From contig CAZZBK010000004.1 in the NCBI GenBank assembly GCA_964652155.1, forward strand, positions 51,960-115,959: DNA of 64,000 nucleotides, in the 5' to 3' direction. Numbering within the stretch: position 1 is the stretch's first letter; every line of letters starts with the position of its first letter. This DNA comes from CAZZBK01 sp964652155 (GTDB taxonomy: Bacteria > Planctomycetota > Planctomycetia > Pirellulales > PNKZ01). Below, in pieces: positions 43,139 to 52,216 of the stretch. The notes under the pieces are model-generated. The model was not told where the DNA came from and did not search any database. It saw nothing but the letters and a program-made list of their open reading frames with translations. The translations under genes were made by a program, and so were the position numbers.

Positions 43139-44008
43139 ATGGCAGACAAACTAGTGGTCGGTTGTGGTTACCTAGGTCGACGCGTGGCCGAGGCTTGGCT
43201 GCGTGACGGCCACCGGGTTTGGGTCACGACCCGAAACGCCGATCGCGCGAAAAATTTGGCGGAAAGTGGCTTATTTCCGCTCCTGGTCGACGTGACCGAG
43301 CCTGAGCGCTTCCCGCCGTTGCCCGAGGTTGCCACGGTGCTCTTCGCCGTGGGCTTCGATCGAGCGGCCCAAAAACCTCAGCACGCGGTCTATGTCGAGG
43401 GGCTCCAGCACATCCTCAGCGCGCTGCCCGCGTCGGTCGCGCGGTTCATCTACATCTCGTCGACCGGGGTCTACGGCCAAGCCACGGGCGATCGCGTTGA
43501 CGAGGACACACCGGCGCTGCCGCTGCGCGACGGGGGCCGCGCCTGCCTGGCTGCCGAACAACTCTTGCAAGCCTCGGCGTTCGGCGCGCGCAGTATGATC
43601 CTCCGTCTCGCGGGCATTTACGGTCCACTGCGCGTGCCGCGCTCCGAGTCGATTCGCGGTGGCGATGCCATCGACGCGCCGGCCGATGGCTATTTGAATC
43701 TCATTCACGTCGACGACGCCGTGCAGATCATCCAAGCGGTCGAACGGCTCGCGCCACCGCGGCGCTACGTGGTCTCCGATGGTCAGCCTTGCCTGCGGCG
43801 TGATTACTACCGCGAGATTGCTCGGTTGCTCGACGCGCCGCCGCCGACGTTTACGGCACCGACCCCGGACAGCCCGGCCGCTCAGCGCGCCGCGAGCGAC
43901 AAGCGCATTGATCCGCGTCGGTTATTTGCCGACATCGGTGTGTCGTTGCGCTATCCGTCGTACCGCGAAGGGTTGGCGGCAGAGGTGAGGCTAGAGGCTA
44001 GGGGCTAG
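43139..44008 (+). CDS. NAD-dependent epimerase/dehydratase-like SDR (YeeZ family)
   Basis: A 289-residue extended SDR of the YeeZ type. The cofactor loop is at the very N-terminus, LVVGCGYLGRRVAEAWLRDG, a CGYLG variant of GxxGxxG. Then TRNADRAKN, FIYISSTGVYGQATGDRVDE and LRLAGIYGP, and NLIHVDDAVQIIQ. The Tyr of a classical YxxxK is not obvious, as in many YeeZ proteins. ATG 43139 places the Rossmann motif at residue 7. The stop codon is embedded in a gaggctagaggctaggggctag repeat. Confidence 0.82.
   Translation: MADKLVVGCGYLGRRVAEAWLRDGHRVWVTTRNADRAKNLAESGLFPLLVDVTEPERFPPLPEVATVLFAVGFDRAAQKPQHAVYVEGLQHILSALPASVARFIYISSTGVYGQATGDRVDEDTPALPLRDGGRACLAAEQLLQASAFGARSMILRLAGIYGPLRVPRSESIRGGDAIDAPADGYLNLIHVDDAVQIIQAVERLAPPRRYVVSDGQPCLRRDYYREIARLLDAPPPTFTAPTPDSPAAQRAASDKRIDPRRLFADIGVSLRYPSYREGLAAEVRLEARG
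43987..44008. repeat. Short stutter of gaggctag / ggggctag phrases at the epimerase 3' end
   Basis: GAGGCTAGAGGCTAGGGGCT then AG, three phrases in 22 bases, supplying the last codons and the TAG stop of the epimerase. The same phrase recurs at 45841-45866 and, inverted, at 45995-46022. Confidence 0.75.
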
Positions 44009-44020
44009 TCTCGCCGCGGC

Positions 44021-45835
44021 CTACCCCTTCTCGTCGTTGCCGGTCTCAAGCACGGCGAGGAACGCCTTCTGCGGGATCTCGACGTTGCCGATGGCTTTCA
44101 TCCGTTTCTTGCCCTCGCGCTGCTTGGCCCACAGCTTGCGCTTGCGTGTGATGTCGCCGCCGTAACATTTGGCGGTCACGTTCTTGCGCATCGCGCTGAT
44201 CGTCTCGCGGGCCACGATCCGGCTGCCAATCGCGGCTTGCAAGGCGACCTCGAACATGTGTCGATCGATCTCGGTCCGGAGCTTCTTGACCACCGCGCGG
44301 CCGCGTCGCTCGGCGTCGCGCCGGTCGCAAATGATCGACAACGCATCGACCCGCTCGCCGTTGACAAGAATGTCGAGCTTGACCAGGTCGGCGGGGAAAT
44401 AGCCCACCAGCTCGTAATCCATCGTGCCGTAGCCGTGCGTGACGCTCTTGAGCTTGTCGTGTAAATCGTAAATCACCTCGGCCAGCGGCAGGTCCCAGAC
44501 GATCATTGCCCGCTTGGCGCCGAGATATTCTTGTTTAACAAACACGCCGCGGCGATCGGTGGCCAGTTGCATGACCGGCCCAATCTGCTCGATCGGCAGC
44601 ACAAAACTCACGCGCACGATCGGCTGGCGAAACTCGTCAATATCACCGGCGTCGGGCACCTTCTGCGGGTTGTAGATGCGAATCGTCTCGCCGTTGCGGG
44701 TGAGCACTTCGTAGGTGACGTTCGGGGCGGTCTGCACCAGATCGACGTTGGCCTCTTGTTCGAGCCGCTGCTGAATGATCTCCATGTGCAGCAGACCCAA
44801 GAACCCGCAACGAAAGCCAAAGCCGAGCGCGTCGCTCGTCTCGGGCTCGAACTCGAAGCTGGGGTCGTTGATCGAGAGCTTGGTGAGCGCGTCGCGGAGC
44901 TCTTCAAAGTTCTGGCCATCGCTCGGGTACAGGCCGCAAAACACCATCCGCTTGGGTTCCTGATAGCCGGGCAGCGCCACCGCGGCGCCGTCCCCGGGGA
45001 TCGTCACGGTGTCGCCGATGTGCACGTCGCTGAGCGATTTGATGTTGCAGATCAGGTAGCCGACCTGGCCGGCGATGAGTTCGTCGCAGGCGCGGCGTTG
45101 CGGCACGAACTGGCCCAGCTCGAGCACTTCGTAGGTGGCACTGGTTTTGATGAAGCGAATCTTCTGGCCGCGCCGCACGGTCCCTTGCATGATCCGCACG
45201 TAGACGATCGCGCCACGATAGTCGTCGTAGTGCGAGTCGAACACCATCGCCTGCAAGGCCGCGTTGGGGTCTCCCTTGGGGGGCGGAATGCGCTCGATGA
45301 TGGCGCGCAGCACGTCGTCGACTCCGATGCCGCTCTTGCCGCTGCAACGCAACACCTCGTCCGGCATCACCCCCAGGCTCTGCTCCATTTCCAGAATCAC
45401 TTCGTCGGGACGGGCGTGGGTGAGGTCGATCTTGTTGAGGGCGGGGATAATGTGCAGCCCGGCGTCGATCGCCGCGAAGGCGTTGGCCACGGTTTGGGCT
45501 TCGACCCCTTGAAAGGCGTCGACCAGCAGAAGGGCCCCTTCGCAGCAGGCGAGCGACCGCGACACTTCGTAGTGAAAGTCGACGTGCCCCGGCGTGTCGA
45601 TCAAGTTCAACTCGTACTGCTGGCCATCCAGCTCGTAGCGCATCGCGACCGCCCGGGCTTTGATCGTGATGCCGCGCTGCCGTTCGAGCGCCATGTCGTC
45701 GAGCAATTGCTCCTGCATCTCGCGCTTCGAGACCGTCCCGGTGCGCTCCAATAGCCGATCGGCCAGAGTGCTCTTGCCGTGGTCAATATGGGCGACAATG
45801 CAAAAGTTACGGATATGCTGAGCGTCGAGGGGCAT
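44021..45835 (-). CDS. lepA: Elongation factor 4 (back-translocating GTPase)
   Basis: A 604-residue translational GTPase with the LepA signature. The G1 motif is AHIDHGKSTLADRLLERTG at the N-terminus, followed by LIDTPGHVDF (G3) and LNKIDL (G4). The LepA-specific C-terminal domain includes MDYELVGYFPADLVKLDILV, KCYGGDITRKRKLWAKQREG and KKRMKAIGNVEIPQKAFLA. It acts on stalled or mis-translocated ribosomes. The gene is flanked on both sides by the gaggggctag repeat phrase. Confidence 0.98.
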   Translation of the reverse strand: MPLDAQHIRNFCIVAHIDHGKSTLADRLLERTGTVSKREMQEQLLDDMALERQRGITIKARAVAMRYELDGQQYELNLIDTPGHVDFHYEVSRSLACCEGALLLVDAFQGVEAQTVANAFAAIDAGLHIIPALNKIDLTHARPDEVILEMEQSLGVMPDEVLRCSGKSGIGVDDVLRAIIERIPPPKGDPNAALQAMVFDSHYDDYRGAIVYVRIMQGTVRRGQKIRFIKTSATYEVLELGQFVPQRRACDELIAGQVGYLICNIKSLSDVHIGDTVTIPGDGAAVALPGYQEPKRMVFCGLYPSDGQNFEELRDALTKLSINDPSFEFEPETSDALGFGFRCGFLGLLHMEIIQQRLEQEANVDLVQTAPNVTYEVLTRNGETIRIYNPQKVPDAGDIDEFRQPIVRVSFVLPIEQIGPVMQLATDRRGVFVKQEYLGAKRAMIVWDLPLAEVIYDLHDKLKSVTHGYGTMDYELVGYFPADLVKLDILVNGERVDALSIICDRRDAERRGRAVVKKLRTEIDRHMFEVALQAAIGSRIVARETISAMRKNVTAKCYGGDITRKRKLWAKQREGKKRMKAIGNVEIPQKAFLAVLETGNDEKG

Positions 45836-45837
45836 TG

Positions 45838-46022
45838 AGGAGGGGCTAGGGGCTAGAGATGAGGGGCGATGGAAAAAGGGTCCGTGATCGTGTCGTTGTC
45901 ACAAACTGGGTCGTGTTTAATCGCGGCCTACGCGGGAATATCGATCCATGTATTCTACCTGAAGCGGCCGAAGAAACTTCGTCCAACTTCTTATCTAGCC
46001 CCTTCATCTCTAGCCCCTCTTC
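45838..46022. repeat. Long inverted repeat with 15-bp perfect arms between lepA and the ROK gene
   Basis: AGGGGCTAGAGATGA at 45848-45862 pairs with TCATCTCTAGCCCCT at 46004-46018. The arms are made of the gaggggctag phrase. The right arm overlaps the 3' end of the ROK gene, whose TAG stop lies inside it. Loop about 140 bases. Confidence 0.8.
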
Positions 46023-47047
46023 CGCCACGCTTGCCGGGCGACCCCGGCCGCGCCGATGTAACCGGCGTCGCCGCCGAGCGAGGCGAATTCGATCGTGGTC
46101 TTGGCCGCGGGCACCGGAAAGGCGCGCTGTCGCACCTCGGCACGGATGCGATCCAAAAAGCGTCGACCCAGCGGAGCGTTGTTGCCGCCGAAGGTCATTG
46201 CGCCGCCAATGACCACGCAAGCCGGATCGATCGTATGCATCAAGGTCACCGCGCCAATGCCCAGGTACATGGCCGTTTCCATGATGAGTTCGTCCGACAA
46301 GGCATCGCCTTGATTGGCCTCTTCGGCTAAGAGCAGCGGCGACAGCGTCGCGCCGGCCGCCAAGCGCGCGCGCAAGCTCGACGGCCGCCCGCTGTCGAGC
46401 GCCTCTTGCGTGCGTTGAATGACCGCCGTGGCACTGGCGTAGGCTTCGAGATGTCCGCCTTGTCCACAGGAACAAACACGGGCCCGCGAACTCCAATCGA
46501 TGATAATGTGCCCGAGTTCGGCCCCGTGGCTGTGCTCTCCTTCGATCGATTCTTCATGCAAGATGATGCCTCCCCCGACGCCGGTGCCGAGCGTGAACAT
46601 CACCAGGCTGGCGTGCTCGCGGCCGGTACCGACCCAAAACTCGCCCAAGGCGGCGGCGCCGGCATCGTTGCTAAACGCGACAGGCCGACCGCAGTGATGC
46701 GCCAATCGGGATACGATCGGAAAATCATTCCAGCCAGGCAAGTTCGGCGGCTCGAGCAACATGCCCTGGGCAATGTCCATCGTCCCTGGCGAGCCCAGCC
46801 CGACATAAGCGAGTTCCTGGGTCGAGCCGAGCGAGGCCTGCTGGGCGGCTTGCTCAAGCGCCGCGGCCATCCGTCGCGTGGCGTCCTCGGGACCTCGCAC
46901 CGCGTCGGTCTTAATGCTCAGCCACGACAAGGGGCGACCCAGGTCGTCGACGACGCCGACCTTGATGTTCGTCCCCCCCAAGTCGACCCCGGCAAAGAAC
47001 GGGCGTTGCGCCTCAGACAATTTCAAAAAACGACGTTCGGTCGACAT
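46010..47047 (-). CDS. ROK family sugar kinase (glucokinase-like)
   Basis: A 345-residue ROK kinase. Phosphate-binding motif FFAGVDLGGTNIKVGVVD (residues 17-34); catalytic Asp128 in AFSNDAGAAALGE; second phosphate motif FTLGTGVGGGI. The zinc-binding ROK loop reads AELGHIIID then CSCGQGGHLEAYAS (192-205). In the usual CxCGxxGCxE pattern the third Cys is His199 here. ROK glucokinases phosphorylate glucose; other members are N-acetylmannosamine or regulatory proteins. The stop codon lies in a stutter repeat. Confidence 0.9.
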   Translation of the reverse strand: MSTERRFLKLSEAQRPFFAGVDLGGTNIKVGVVDDLGRPLSWLSIKTDAVRGPEDATRRMAAALEQAAQQASLGSTQELAYVGLGSPGTMDIAQGMLLEPPNLPGWNDFPIVSRLAHHCGRPVAFSNDAGAAALGEFWVGTGREHASLVMFTLGTGVGGGIILHEESIEGEHSHGAELGHIIIDWSSRARVCSCGQGGHLEAYASATAVIQRTQEALDSGRPSSLRARLAAGATLSPLLLAEEANQGDALSDELIMETAMYLGIGAVTLMHTIDPACVVIGGAMTFGGNNAPLGRRFLDRIRAEVRQRAFPVPAAKTTIEFASLGGDAGYIGAAGVARQAWRKRG

Positions 47048-47510
47048 GTGCTCAGGGCAGAACGAGAGACTTGCTTCGCAACAGGGGATCGGTCAACGAC
47101 GGTGGCGCTGGTCCGTCGCACAGAAGGCACGAAAGTATAGGGCCATTGCCCTTCGGGGACAACCGCACCTGGGCGACCCCGCCGAGCCACGCTTTTGTCA
47201 CAAGGATTTAACCTGAAAAGGCTTGCGAAGATCCGCCCAGGCCAGGCCCCCGCCCGGCATTTCGAGCCCCCCCGGTGCGCAACCGTAAGCTAAGGTTCTC
47301 AGGGGAACGCCCTCGATCGAATCCGACTCTCAACAGGACCGGTCCGTAATTTGCACAAATGAGGATGGTCGCGCTTCGCCTGCATACCCATTGGCGTGGG
47401 TAACGAATCGCGCCGTCCTTCATAACCAGTTACGGATGGCCATGTTGTACTGCACGGGAATGACCAACGGCTCGCACGCCGGCGTTCATCACCTTGCCCA
47501 AGGATTCGAC
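47048..47510. other. 463-bp intergenic region between the ROK kinase and the efflux adaptor
   Basis: Divergent promoter region. No coding segment with conserved character was found. It contains a 9-base palindrome TTGTCACAA near 47195 and a GGGCCATTGCCCTTCGGGGAC stretch, neither convincing as a regulatory site. Confidence 0.7.
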
Positions 47511-48857
47511 ATGACTGCTCGATTCGTTCGCGGTTGGTTCAGCATGCGCGATAAACTCGTCTACGTATTCGTGATCGCTTCGCTGTTGGCTCTATTGGCC
47601 TGGGGGCACTCGACGCACTGGTCGCTGCCTCACGATCCAACGGCGGCCGCGCAGGCGTTGCCGCCCCGGCCGATCGCCGCGCCCCGCGCGGCACCGAGCG
47701 AACAGAAGCCACCGGAGAAAACCGAGCTGCGGCTCGATGACGAGTCGATTCGCAAGGCGGGCATCGAGGTCGCCGACGTGAGCGCGCGGCGCATCGAGCA
47801 AAAAATCGACGCCCACGGCGTGGTCGCCTACAACCAAGACGCCGTCGCGCAGCTCTCGTCGCGCGTCAAGGGTAACGTCTGGCGCGTGGAAAAACGCGTC
47901 GGCGAAAATGTGCAGCGCGGCGAGGTGCTCGCCATTGTCGAGTCGCTCGCCGTCGGCGAGGCCAAAACCGATTTGCTCCGCGCGATCGTCACCGCCGACC
48001 TCAAGCAAAACAACCTCAAGCGACTCCGCGACGCCAGCGCCGCCATCTCCGAGCGCGTGGTCCGCGAGGCCGAAGCCGATGCCCGCGAAGCCCACGTGCG
48101 GCTGCTCAGCGCCCGGCAAACGCTCATCAGCTTGGGCCTTACAATCGATCTCGCCGACCTCAAAAACCTCGACGATGAAGCACTCGCGCAGCGCATCCAG
48201 TTTCTCGGGCTTCCCGAGGCCATCCGCGACACGCTCGATCCGCGGTCGACCACCGGCAACTTGATCCCGGTCGTCGCGCCGTTCCATGGCGTGGTGATCG
48301 GCCGCGCCACGAGCATTGGCGAACTCGTTTCGCCCGAGGACTCGCAGTTCGTCGTGGCCGACACGAGCCGCATGTGGCTGATGCTCGACATTCGCAAAGA
48401 AGACGTGGGCTACGTGCGGATTGGGCAGCGGCTGTCGTTCGAGGCCGACGGCGTGAGCGGCACGGTGCAAGGGATCATCGACTGGATCAGCACCGAAATG
48501 GACGAAAAGACCCGCACGCTCACCGTCCGCGCCGTGGTCAACAACCCGCTCATCGATGAGCAACGGAGCGGACAGACGCAGCGGATGTTGCGGGCCCACA
48601 CGTTTGGCACCGGACACATCGTCGTTCGCGAACGGCCGGACGCCCTGGCGGTACCCAACGAGGCGGTCCAATTCGATGGCCAGCGGCACTACGTGTTCGT
48701 GCGCGAGGGAGAAATCTTTCGCCGCCGCAACGTGCGGCCGGGAGTCGTCAAGGACGGTTGGACCGAGATTCTGTCGGGCCTCGCGGCCCGCGAACAGGTG
48801 GCCACGGTCGGCGCCCACGTGCTCAAGGCCGAGTTGCTGATCGTCTCCGCTCAATAG
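47511..48857 (+). CDS. RND efflux periplasmic adaptor subunit (CusB/CzcB type)
   Basis: A 448-residue membrane-fusion protein. An N-terminal anchor (VYVFVIASLLALLAWGHST), then an Ala/Pro linker and the adaptor core: VAQLSSRVKGNVWRVEKRVG, a coiled-coil hairpin (~170-240), PVVAPFHGVVIGRATSIGE and the beta-barrel region RMWLMLDIRKEDVGYVRIG. The C-terminal membrane-proximal domain ends VGAHVLKAELLIVSAQ. It bridges the RND pump to an outer-membrane channel. ATG 47511 is preceded by AAGGA. The RND gene starts 20 bases after its stop. Confidence 0.9.
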   Translation: MTARFVRGWFSMRDKLVYVFVIASLLALLAWGHSTHWSLPHDPTAAAQALPPRPIAAPRAAPSEQKPPEKTELRLDDESIRKAGIEVADVSARRIEQKIDAHGVVAYNQDAVAQLSSRVKGNVWRVEKRVGENVQRGEVLAIVESLAVGEAKTDLLRAIVTADLKQNNLKRLRDASAAISERVVREAEADAREAHVRLLSARQTLISLGLTIDLADLKNLDDEALAQRIQFLGLPEAIRDTLDPRSTTGNLIPVVAPFHGVVIGRATSIGELVSPEDSQFVVADTSRMWLMLDIRKEDVGYVRIGQRLSFEADGVSGTVQGIIDWISTEMDEKTRTLTVRAVVNNPLIDEQRSGQTQRMLRAHTFGTGHIVVRERPDALAVPNEAVQFDGQRHYVFVREGEIFRRRNVRPGVVKDGWTEILSGLAAREQVATVGAHVLKAELLIVSAQ

Positions 48858-48877
48858 TCCTCGGTCGCCCGCTTGTT

Positions 48878-51800
48878 ATGATCGATCGCATCATCGCCTG
48901 GTCATTGTCGCACCGTTGGACGGTGGTGTTCGCGTCGCTCGTCGTCGCCGCGCTGGGCGTGCTGTCGGTGTGCAACCTGAACATCGACGCCTTTCCCGAC
49001 ACGACACCCGTGCAGGTGCAGATCAACACCTCGGCCGTCGGCTTCGTGCCCGAAGAGATCGAGCGCCAAATCACGTTCCCCGTCGAACTGGCGATGAACG
49101 GCATGCCGGGCATCGAGCAGGTCCGCTCGATCTCGCTGTTCGGGCTCTCGCAGGTGGTCGTGACGTTTCGCGACGGAACCGACATTTACTTCGCGCGGCA
49201 GTTGATCCAGGAGCGGCTCGCCTCGCTCGTGCTGAGCGAGGGCGTTACGCGCCCCCAGATGGGTCCGGTCTCGACAGGGCTGGGCGAAGTGTTTCACTAC
49301 TTCCTGATCGCCAAGCAGACCGACCTCACGCAGCTGCGGTCGTACCACGACTGGGTCGTCAAACCGATGCTCCGACCGGTCAGCGGCACGGCCGAGGTCA
49401 ACAGTTGGGGCGGCTTCGAGAAGCAGTACCAGGTGCGTGTCGACCCGACCGCGCTGGTCCGCTACGACCTGACGTTCGACGAGGTCATGGCCGCCGTGCG
49501 CGATAACAACCTCAACATTGGCGGCGGCAGCATTGATCTCGCCGGCGACATGCTGCTCGTGCATGGCGTCGGACGCACGATCAACACCGAACAAATCCGC
49601 AACATCGTGGTCGCCGCCAAAGATGGTGTCCCGATCCGCGTCAATGACGTCGCCCAGGTAACCATCGGCCACGAAATTCGCCGCGGCGCGGTCACCGCCA
49701 CCACCCGCGACAGCGACCACCCCGAGCAGTTGATCCAGGGCGAAGTCGTGCTCGGGCTCGGCTTCATGCTCATGGGCCAAAACAGCTACGCCGTCACGCA
49801 GGCCATGCGCGACAAATTCGCCGAGGTGCAAGCCAACCTCCCCGAGGACGGCTCGATCGGTACCGTCGTCGCCTACGATCGGACCGAGTTGGTCGATCGG
49901 GTCATCGCCACGGTGAAAAACAATCTGCTCGAAGGCGCAACGCTCGTCATCCTCATCTTGTACGTCTTTCTCGGCAACCTGCGGGCAGGCCTGATCTGCG
50001 CCGTCACCATCCCGCTCTCGATGTGTGTCGGGTTCTGCGGCATGTGGTGGGCGGGGATCGCCGGCTCGCTGCTCAGCCTCGGCGCGATCGACTTCGGCGT
50101 GGTCGTCGACAGCTCGGTCGTCGTGGTCGAAAACGTCGTCAAGCGGCTCGGGCACTTGGGCCGCCTGATGGGACTCAAACGGCTCGAAGCAGTCCGCGAC
50201 GCGGCCATCGAGGTCCGCACCCCCACGTGCTACGGCCAACTCATCATCATGATCGTCTATTTGCCGATCCTGACACTCGAGGGGGTCGAGGGCAAAATGT
50301 TCCGACCGATGGCGCTCACCGTCATCTTTGTGCTCGTCGGGTCGTTGCTCTGCTCGCTCACGTTGGTCCCCGTGCTGGCCAGCGTGGTGCTCCCCGAGAA
50401 GCTCGAAGAAAAAGATGTCTGGCTGGTGCGCGTCGCTCGGCGCGGCTATCAGCGCCTGCTGCAACTCATTCTCCGCGGACGTTGGGCCGTGATCGGCGGC
50501 GCGACGCTCGCGCTGGGCGCGGCCCTCTGGCTGGCCGCCGGCCTGGGAAGCGAATTCGTCCCCCGGCTCAGCGAGGGGGCCATCGTCGTCGGCATCACCC
50601 GACCACCGGGGACGAACCTGGACGAAAGCCGCCGCCTGAACATGCGCATGGAACGGATCTTGTGCGAAAAATTCCCCCACGAGGTCGTCCGCTGTTGGAG
50701 CCGCATCGGGTCACCCGAGGTGCCGACCGACGCCAGCACGGTGGAAATGACCGACCTGTTCGTCACCCTCTACCCGCGAGAGCAATGGCGCCTAGCCCAA
50801 ACGCAGAGTGAACTGGTCGAGCTCATGGAGCGCGAGCTGCGCGACATCCCCGGCCAGATCATTTGGTTCACGCAACCCATCGAGCAGCGCATCAACGAGA
50901 TGGTCAGCGGCGTCCGCGCCGATGTGGCCCTCAAATTGTTCGGCAAAGATTTCAACCAATTGGTCAACACCGGTCGACAACTCGAGGAGGTGCTGCGCGG
51001 CATCCACGGCACGGTCGATCTGTCGACCGAACAAATGCTGGGGCAACCCATCTTGCGCGTCGCGATCAAGCAAGACCAGATCGCCCGCTACGGCATCCCC
51101 GCTCAGAAAGTGCTCGACCTCGTGCAGTCGGTCGGCTCGAAGACGCTCGGCGAAGTGGTCGAAGGTCAATTGCGCTTCCCGCTCGTCGTGCGGCTGCCCG
51201 AGTCGCTGCGACAAAGCCCCGAGACGATCGCGTCGATCCTGGTGAGCGCCCCCTCGGGCGAGCTCGTGCCGCTCGAACGGCTCTGCGATATTCGCGTGGT
51301 CGACGGCCCACGACTCATCTCGCGCGAATGGGGCGAGCGCCGCATCACGATCCAGTGCAACGTGCGCGGCCGTGACGTCGGCAGCTTTGTGGCCGAGGCG
51401 CAACGGGCCATCGCCGACCGCGTGCCACTCCCCGACAACTACCGCATCGAATGGGGCGGGCAATTCGAGAACATGCAGCGGGCCCAAACACGGCTGATGA
51501 TCGTCGTGCCGCTCGCCTTGTCGCTCATCGGCGTGCTGCTGTACCTGAGCTTCCGACACCGCTTCGACACCCTGGCCGCGTTTGCCAGCGTCCCCTTCGC
51601 CGCCATTGGTGGCATCGTCGCCCTCTGGTATCGCGAACTGCCACTGTCCATCTCGGCGGCCGTCGGCTTCATCACGCTCTCGGGCATTTCGGTGCTCAAC
51701 AGCATGGTGCTCATCTCGCTGTTCCGCCAACAGCAGCGCGACGGCTACAACACGGCCGAGAGCATCGAGCGCGCGTCGAGCGAAAGCCTGCGCACGATTT

Positions 51801-52015
51801 TGATGACCGCGCTCGTGGCCAGCATCGGGTTTGTCCCGATGGCGGTCAGCCTGGGGGCCGGTGCCGAGGTCCAGCGGCCACTCGCCTCGGTCGTAATCGG
51901 CGGCGTGATCACGAGCACCCTGTTCACGCTCAGCGTGTTGCCGGTGCTCTACGCCTGGTTTGGCCACTGGCGCGCCCCCCGCGCCAAACCACGCGAGATG
52001 TTCCACGGCGTGTAA
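48878..52015 (+). CDS. czcA: Heavy-metal efflux RND pump, CzcA family
   Basis: A 1045-residue RND pump, the family's usual length. Opening: IIAWSLSHRWTVVFASLVV, then DAFPDTTPVQVQINTSAVGF. The proton-relay helix has AIDFGVVVDSSVVVVENVV, with both aspartates as in divalent-metal (Co/Zn/Cd/Ni) pumps. Twelve transmembrane segments are spread in the N- and C-terminal halves as expected. It exports metal ions from the periplasm or cytoplasm across the outer membrane. Metal specificity remains inferred. No outer-membrane factor is visible before the scaffold gap that follows. Confidence 0.93.
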   Translation: MIDRIIAWSLSHRWTVVFASLVVAALGVLSVCNLNIDAFPDTTPVQVQINTSAVGFVPEEIERQITFPVELAMNGMPGIEQVRSISLFGLSQVVVTFRDGTDIYFARQLIQERLASLVLSEGVTRPQMGPVSTGLGEVFHYFLIAKQTDLTQLRSYHDWVVKPMLRPVSGTAEVNSWGGFEKQYQVRVDPTALVRYDLTFDEVMAAVRDNNLNIGGGSIDLAGDMLLVHGVGRTINTEQIRNIVVAAKDGVPIRVNDVAQVTIGHEIRRGAVTATTRDSDHPEQLIQGEVVLGLGFMLMGQNSYAVTQAMRDKFAEVQANLPEDGSIGTVVAYDRTELVDRVIATVKNNLLEGATLVILILYVFLGNLRAGLICAVTIPLSMCVGFCGMWWAGIAGSLLSLGAIDFGVVVDSSVVVVENVVKRLGHLGRLMGLKRLEAVRDAAIEVRTPTCYGQLIIMIVYLPILTLEGVEGKMFRPMALTVIFVLVGSLLCSLTLVPVLASVVLPEKLEEKDVWLVRVARRGYQRLLQLILRGRWAVIGGATLALGAALWLAAGLGSEFVPRLSEGAIVVGITRPPGTNLDESRRLNMRMERILCEKFPHEVVRCWSRIGSPEVPTDASTVEMTDLFVTLYPREQWRLAQTQSELVELMERELRDIPGQIIWFTQPIEQRINEMVSGVRADVALKLFGKDFNQLVNTGRQLEEVLRGIHGTVDLSTEQMLGQPILRVAIKQDQIARYGIPAQKVLDLVQSVGSKTLGEVVEGQLRFPLVVRLPESLRQSPETIASILVSAPSGELVPLERLCDIRVVDGPRLISREWGERRITIQCNVRGRDVGSFVAEAQRAIADRVPLPDNYRIEWGGQFENMQRAQTRLMIVVPLALSLIGVLLYLSFRHRFDTLAAFASVPFAAIGGIVALWYRELPLSISAAVGFITLSGISVLNSMVLISLFRQQQRDGYNTAESIERASSESLRTILMTALVASIGFVPMAVSLGAGAEVQRPLASVVIGGVITSTLFTLSVLPVLYAWFGHWRAPRAKPREMFHGV

Positions 52016-52016
52016 C

Positions 52017-52116
52017 NNNNNNNNNNNNNNNNNNNNNNNNNNNNNNNNNNNNNNNNNNNNNNNNNNNNNNNNNNNNNNNNNNNNNNNNNNNNNNNNNNNN
52101 NNNNNNNNNNNNNNNN
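52017..52116. other. Scaffold gap of 100 N
   Basis: Exactly 100 ambiguous bases directly after the RND pump stop. A CzcC-type outer-membrane gene or other genes could lie here. The sequence resumes inside a palindrome related to that at 36664-36708. Confidence 1.
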
Positions 52117-52216
52117 CGGCGGCCAAGCCGCCGGCTTGGGGTTGCCGTCCGAACCGGGTACGCTAATGGCGCGTCGTGTCACTCGTCCCGATCCCCACAC
52201 CCCGCGCCCCTCACGC

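Noticed and set aside
47195..47203. TTGTCACAA as a Rex operator upstream of the ROK kinase
   Set aside because: Only nine bases, lacking the 18-base TTGTGA-N6-TCACAA form.
48902..50680. Open frame of about 592 codons opposite czcA
   Set aside because: Antisense shadow: Asp/His/Gln-rich, with no domain-like pattern.
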